This document shows positions 61,547-64,000 of a stretch of 64,000 nucleotides of DNA, piece by piece. The stretch is taken from NCBI RefSeq assembly GCF_001238275.1, contig NZ_LGTB01000013.1, forward strand, positions 62,001-126,000. The letters run 5' to 3'. Each line of letters begins with the position of its first letter. Position 1 is the stretch's first letter. Made by a program: the position numbers and the translations under genes. The stretch is from Bradyrhizobium viridifuturi (GTDB lineage: Bacteria > Pseudomonadota > Alphaproteobacteria > Rhizobiales > Xanthobacteraceae). The notes under the pieces are model-generated. The model worked only from the letters and a program-made list of their open reading frames with translations. It ran no database searches and was not told the origin of the DNA.

Positions 61547-62410
61547 TCACCTGTAGACGAAGGTCACTCGACGCTGCATCCACAACATGGCGCCGACCGC
61601 AAACAGAAACGGGACTGCGGTGCGGAACGGGCCGATCACGGGAATCGGGGTCAGCAGCGCCTCACAAACTCCGATCGCCAAACCACCCGCGACTGTCGCG
61701 GGGAGCGAGACGAAGCGCCCGAACACCGCGGCGGCGATCGCCGGAATGACCGCGAAGGTGAGCGCTTGTCCGCTCAAGCGCTGCAGATCGGCCAGCAACA
61801 CGCCGCTGACGCCCGCCAGCAGGCCGGAGATCACCCACGCCCAACTGTCGACGCGGAGCACGCGAACCCCGAGCATCGCGCTGAGATCGCGGTTGCTGGC
61901 GAGCGCGCGCATCTGCAGGCCCACCCGGCTATAGGCGAGAAACAGCATCACGGCAGTGGTCGCCAGTACGCCAAGGCCGAATGCGATTGCCCGCGTCATC
62001 GTGATCCGGACGCCCAGGAGCTCAAAGCTCATCGTATCCGTGGGCAGACGAAGCCGGCGCGGCGCCTCACCCCAGACGTAGCCCATGAAGCCAAGCAGGA
62101 TGAGCGCAAAGCTGAGCGTGGCCACCGCACGCATGATTGGATCACCGTAGGCCAGCCGGGGCGCGATGACGCGACCATAGAGGAACGAGACAAGCGCTGC
62201 TGCCGCGACACCCGCGATCCACGACCAGCCGGGAGGACCTCCGCACTCGACAATCGACCAGGAGACAAAGGCGGCCAGGGCACCGACGGCGCCCTGGGCG
62301 AAATTGACCACGCCCGCCGCCCGATAGAGCACCACGATGCCGACGCCGGAGAGCACGTAGGTTGCCGCCGTCGCGAGGCCCGAGACGAGAAAGGGCGTAA
62401 AATCAGGCAT
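61547..62410 (-). CDS. livH: ABC transporter permease, LivH type
   Basis: A 287-residue permease from ATG 62410, 6 bp after the binding-protein stop. The hallmark AGVVNFAQGAVGALAAFVSW lies near residues 33-52. It is rich in Ala, Leu and Val with about eight membrane segments. With LivM it forms the channel that serves the GMC-ALDH pathway. Confidence 0.9.
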   Translation of the reverse strand: MPDFTPFLVSGLATAATYVLSGVGIVVLYRAAGVVNFAQGAVGALAAFVSWSIVECGGPPGWSWIAGVAAAALVSFLYGRVIAPRLAYGDPIMRAVATLSFALILLGFMGYVWGEAPRRLRLPTDTMSFELLGVRITMTRAIAFGLGVLATTAVMLFLAYSRVGLQMRALASNRDLSAMLGVRVLRVDSWAWVISGLLAGVSGVLLADLQRLSGQALTFAVIPAIAAAVFGRFVSLPATVAGGLAIGVCEALLTPIPVIGPFRTAVPFLFAVGAMLWMQRRVTFVYR

Positions 62411-62416
62411 GACGGC

Positions 62417-63683
62417 TTACTTCGCGATGCCGATCGTCTTCTCGTAGGTATGCACATCGTCGAGTTCAGGATCTTCCGACTCGACGCACACCTGCTTTGC
62501 CACGAGCTTGCCGTCCTTGACGAACGACACCGGGCCCGCGTGATTGGCGTTGTGACGAGGACCTTCGCCGACGTACCAAGGCGAACACCACATGTCGCTT
62601 TCGAACCGCTTGATGCTCCGCAAGGCCCTGCGTGACCGATTTCCGGTCGATCTTGGCAGCGTCCATCTTCAGCAGGGTTTCGGCGGTGACGCGCGCCGCC
62701 AGATAGCCGGCTTGCGAGAAGGTGTCCCGCGGATCCGAGGCCTGGCCATACTTGTCCATCACGGCAAGCCAGTTCTGCATATCCGGCGTGCCGGCGTCGG
62801 CCGCCTTCAGTTCCATGTCGACGGTGACTTTGCCGTCCCAGTATTTTCCGATCGCACGCGGAAAATCCGGATTGTACAGCGAGGCAGGTCCGGTGAAATG
62901 CACCTTGTCGGCAAGCCCCTGCTCTTCCGCGGCGGCAAAGATCGGAACGGCCAGGCCCTTGGGCGTACCGACGCTGATGACGTCAGGCTTGAAGGCCATC
63001 GCCTCAAGGACGACCGAAGTCGCGTCGAGCGAGCCAGGGTCGAACGTGATGATCTTGCCATCACCGCCTTGCTTCTTGATCCAGGCAACCGCGCCGGAGC
63101 AGGACCATTCGCCGAGATTCGGGATGTTCGGTGCGATGCAGACCACGCGCTTGATCTTGCCCGGATAGGTCTGCGCCACATCCATCACGGCCTTGGTATT
63201 GCTGACCCGCGGGCCGGCGTTGGTCGGCGCGTAGTTCTTCTGGAAGAAGCAATCGCGAGGGACGCCGACCCCCGCAATCACCATGATGCCTTCCTTTTCA
63301 TAGATGCCCTGGTTGGCACCGCAATCGACGAAGCTCATGTTGCCGACCAGCGCGACCGCCTTCTGATCACGGATCAGCTTTGCCGCGACCTGCGATGACT
63401 GCTCGGGATTCCAGCCGTCATCTTCGAGTTGGTACTTGATCGGACGTCCGTTGACGCCACCATTGGCATTCAGGCATTTGAAATAGGCTGTCGCGGCCAG
63501 CCCGGAGGAGCTGAAATTGTCGGGTCCGGTCACGCTGACAATTCCGCCGATCACGATCGGCTCGCCGTTCGCCGCCTTGCCGGTGTTGGCACCGCATTTG
63601 GCATCGGCCGCATGGGCCGTGCAGCCGGCACAGCCGAGCAGCGCAGCCATGAAGATTCCCAGGATCGTGTTCCTCAATGTCAT
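62417..63683 (-). pseudogene. Liv-family substrate-binding protein, one frame break near the C-terminus
   Basis: ATG 63683 has a GAGGGG site. A signal peptide (ILGIFMAALLGCAGCTAHA) precedes a type 1 binding-protein body with GGIVSVTGPDNFSSSG and GGVNGRPIKYQLEDDGW. The frame breaks at 62614-62628 after SVTQGLA. Adding one base links it to RSIKRFESDMWCSPWYVG and the end at 62417 (KTIGIAK). The corrected length is about 420 residues, normal for the family. It is the first gene of the Liv-AraC-ALDH-GMC operon and sets its import specificity. Confidence 0.85.
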
Positions 63684-63884
63684 GCGTTTCCCCTCATTAG
63701 GCCACCCGTCCGACGGCGGCGTTGCACCGGTGCGTCTGTTTGCGATCGCGGCCCCGCCTCAAGGGAGGCCGAGCGATCGTCCGACGCTTGTCCGGCGCGA
63801 TGACACTAGGCGCTGCCCTTTGCCGGCGTCTTGGACTCCGACGCAGCCGGCCTAGGACGCAAACGAGCGAAGCGCCGTCATGGC

Positions 63885-63917
63885 AAGAAAAAGCGCGGCC
63901 CATGTCATGAGCCGCGC
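63885..63917 (-). terminator. Rho-independent terminator of the right-edge gene
   Basis: GCGCGGC (63893-63899) and GCCGCGC (63911-63917) form a 7-bp stem with an 11-nt loop. On the minus strand the stem is followed by TTTTTCTTG. It lies about 20 bp after the stop of the partial gene at the right edge and separates it from the binding-protein operon. Confidence 0.8.
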
Positions 63918-63937
63918 CAAGTGGAGGGACTGCCGAT

Positions 63938-64000
63938 CTAGATCGTCGCGCGGGCAACCAGGCTGGTGTCAGCGAACTGCTCGAAGCGAACGACGCGGCC
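63938..64000 (-). CDS. C-terminal end of a protein cut by the window edge (SnoaL-like)
   Basis: Only 20 residues are visible: GRVVRFEQFADTSLVARATI, then TAG at 63940-63938. The VRFEQFADT pattern resembles the end of SnoaL/ketosteroid-isomerase-like (NTF2-fold) proteins, where a strand with Gly-x-Ile/Val is followed by Asp-Thr. The good terminator downstream supports a real gene end. Family naming is tentative. Confidence 0.4.
   Translation of the reverse strand, partial: GRVVRFEQFADTSLVARATI

Noticed and set aside
60959..62635. 558-codon plus-strand frame opposite livM and livH of the second importer
   Set aside because: Gln/Arg/His/Asp-rich product without domains, antisense to two membrane proteins whose hydrophobic codons produce this bias.
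1..64000. tRNA, rRNA, CRISPR arrays, insertion sequences, phage genes or an integration site
   Set aside because: No cloverleaf, conserved rRNA segment, regularly spaced repeat, transposase, integrase or terminal inverted-repeat pair was found while reading both strands.

Overview
The window is GC-rich, densely coded chromosomal DNA from an alphaproteobacterium, most likely a Bradyrhizobium-type member of the Rhizobiales. The evidence is gene content: several branched-chain-amino-acid-type (Liv) ABC clusters wired to CoA catabolism, a long-form isocitrate lyase next to an ScfR/RamB-like regulator, a BA14K-like protein, and an Irr-type iron box. No rRNA, tRNA, insertion sequence, CRISPR array or phage gene was seen.

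Region 1 (1-23.6 kb) is a large catabolic island. A plus-strand operon encodes a thiolase-like protein whose nucleophilic Cys is Ser, an FAD oxidoreductase, LivFG, an acyl-CoA synthetase, LivHM, a binding protein and a flavodoxin-fold quinone reductase. A minus-strand operon encodes a two-subunit Rieske oxygenase, an enoyl-CoA hydratase, an SDR, an alpha/beta hydrolase and an acyl-CoA dehydrogenase. A second minus-strand operon encodes an acyl-CoA ligase, an APH-type phosphotransferase and a DUF6285 protein. A divergent unit encodes an orphan binding protein, a DUF7064-like protein and a TesB thioesterase. A TetR gene lies inside. Three copies of one operator-like motif (ATAATCCGnnC...CGnTC) sit in front of the three operons. 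I infer a single TetR regulon that imports, CoA-activates, oxygenates and beta-oxidises an unknown, probably cyclic or branched, carboxylate.

Region 2 (23.8-30.9 kb) holds a TonB-dependent siderophore receptor, a periplasmic iron-binding protein and a PepSY membrane protein, behind a tandemly duplicated Irr/ICE-like box. Two unrelated hypothetical genes follow. Region 3 (31-36.8 kb) holds aceA divergent from its presumed ScfR-like regulator with two palindromes between them, then serA, a BA14K-like protein and a small secreted protein.

Region 4 (37.2-52.8 kb) is a deoxyribose/pentose catabolic locus. It has a DeoR regulator, DeoC aldolase, an ALDH16-like two-domain aldehyde dehydrogenase, an RbsD/FucU mutarotase, a ribokinase-family sugar kinase, a CUT1-type ABC importer and a second, Rbs-type ABC importer. 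The deoC and Rbs-type promoters share a bipartite operator-like element, so one DeoR protein probably controls both. An AraC-family gene lies at the left edge.

Region 5 (53-64 kb) holds a cytochrome c-PQQ dehydrogenase, then a long minus-strand operon: binding protein, LivHMGF, AraC regulator, aldehyde dehydrogenase and GMC oxidoreductase. This looks like alcohol to aldehyde to acid oxidation with dedicated uptake.

Seven genes between 34.4 and 62.6 kb carry a frame break, and every one is repaired by adding a single base. The uniform direction suggests base-calling deletions more than gene decay, so proteins there should be read with the correction in mind.
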